Shown here one piece after another: positions 12,364 through 12,574 of a stretch of DNA of 12,574 bases. Position 1 is the first letter of the stretch. Each line of letters begins with the position of its first letter. The notes under the pieces were generated by a model that made no database searches, was not told the DNA's origin, and saw only the letters and a program-made list of their open reading frames with translations. The DNA is taken from assembly GCA_031269405.1 (NCBI GenBank), contig JAISZE010000095.1:1-12574 (forward strand), in the 5' to 3' direction. Source of the stretch: Treponema sp. GTDB lineage: Bacteria > Spirochaetota > Spirochaetia > Treponematales > Breznakiellaceae. Position numbers and translations under genes: made by a program.

Positions 12364-12574
12364 TTAGGCGTCCGGGGGGCAAGCCGCCGTCCTGTTGGCG
12401 GCCCTTTCCGCTGTGCCGGCAGTCGCTGCCGCGCCTGCGGCAGCCATTGCGCCACCTGGGGGAGTCATTGCGCCATCTGGGGCAGTCGTTGCGCCACCTG
12501 GGGCGGTCGTTGCCCCACCTGCGGCGGACAGTTCGCCACCGGCGGCACTCAGTGCGCCACCGGGGGGGGTCATA
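12364..12574 (-). CDS. Low-complexity heptapeptide-repeat protein, C-terminal part (5' end probably beyond window)
   Basis: The reverse-strand frame is open from the window edge to TAA at 12364. About seven copies of a seven-residue unit, consensus (M/T/L)-T-(A/P)-P-G-G-A, are followed by a short tail ending ACPPDA. The ATG at 12571-12573 lies inside the repeat (two other units also begin with Met), so it need not be the real start. I do not recognise a family. The Gly/Ala/Pro composition suggests an unstructured tail or a linker. It could equally be non-coding repeat DNA, since the plus strand is also open here. Confidence 0.35.
   Translation of the reverse strand, partial: MTPPGGALSAAGGELSAAGGATTAPGGATTAPDGAMTPPGGAMAAAGAAATAGTAERAANRTAACPPDA
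12427..12573. repeat. 21-bp tandem repeat, about seven imperfect copies
   Basis: On the plus strand each unit centres on GCGCCACCTGGGG followed by a variable GxxGTCxTT. Units step every 21 bases: 12553, 12532, 12511, 12490, 12469, 12448 and a degenerate copy at 12427. The period is a multiple of three, and on the reverse strand the best-conserved part encodes GGA. It may continue past the right edge. Confidence 0.8.

Noticed and set aside
12427..12573. CRISPR array
   Set aside because: The 21-base period has no distinct repeat and spacer parts; it is a simple tandem repeat.

Overview
The window looks like part of a spirochaete chromosome, most likely a Treponema or close relative. The basis is an Arg-tRNA synthetase with treponeme-like features, a long protein resembling the spirochaete-restricted DUF5312 family, and a moxR/Bat operon with BatB-TPR and BatD-SH3 fusions. 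The genus is inferred. The sequence is moderately GC-rich and densely packed. Apart from the right edge I see no phage, IS element, CRISPR array or other mobile signature.

Layout. 1-902 (-) is the N-terminal half of argS, cut by the window edge. 957-2663 (-) is a 568-residue DUF5312-like protein. 2771-3041 (+) is a promoter followed by tRNA-Gln(CTG) and tRNA-Glu(CTC). 3098-4074 (-) is a two-gene unit, a short flavodoxin-like protein followed by apt. 4200-4424 (+) is infA (IF-1), followed by about 150 bases of strongly structured non-coding DNA. 4579-12084 (-) is one long operon read right to left: moxR, DUF58, a membrane protein here called batX, batA, batB (fused to BatC-type TPRs), batD (fused to a BatE-like TPR/SH3 tail) and smr. 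12085-12574 holds an unrecognised low-complexity reading frame with a 21-bp tandem repeat and a poorly coding gap.

How the genes work together. The moxR-bat block encodes a MoxR AAA+ ATPase, a DUF58 protein and two membrane VWA proteins, plus periplasmic-facing and TPR partners. This is the classic Bat envelope complex, historically linked to aerotolerance and stress but with no settled biochemical role. Three consecutive junctions are 4-nt ATGA overlaps, so the core is probably translated as a coupled unit. The other genes are housekeeping: tRNA charging, translation initiation, tRNAs and purine salvage.

The most unusual signal is in gene starts. Four genes that begin transcription units (argS, the DUF5312-like gene, the flavodoxin-like gene and moxR) each have a sigma70-type -35/-10 pair with 17-18 bp spacing. 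In each, the -10 ends only 6-8 bases before the start codon and there is no convincing Shine-Dalgarno site. Their mRNAs should be leaderless. By contrast infA, apt and batD have Shine-Dalgarno sequences. This pattern also fixes several starts well downstream of the longest open frames.
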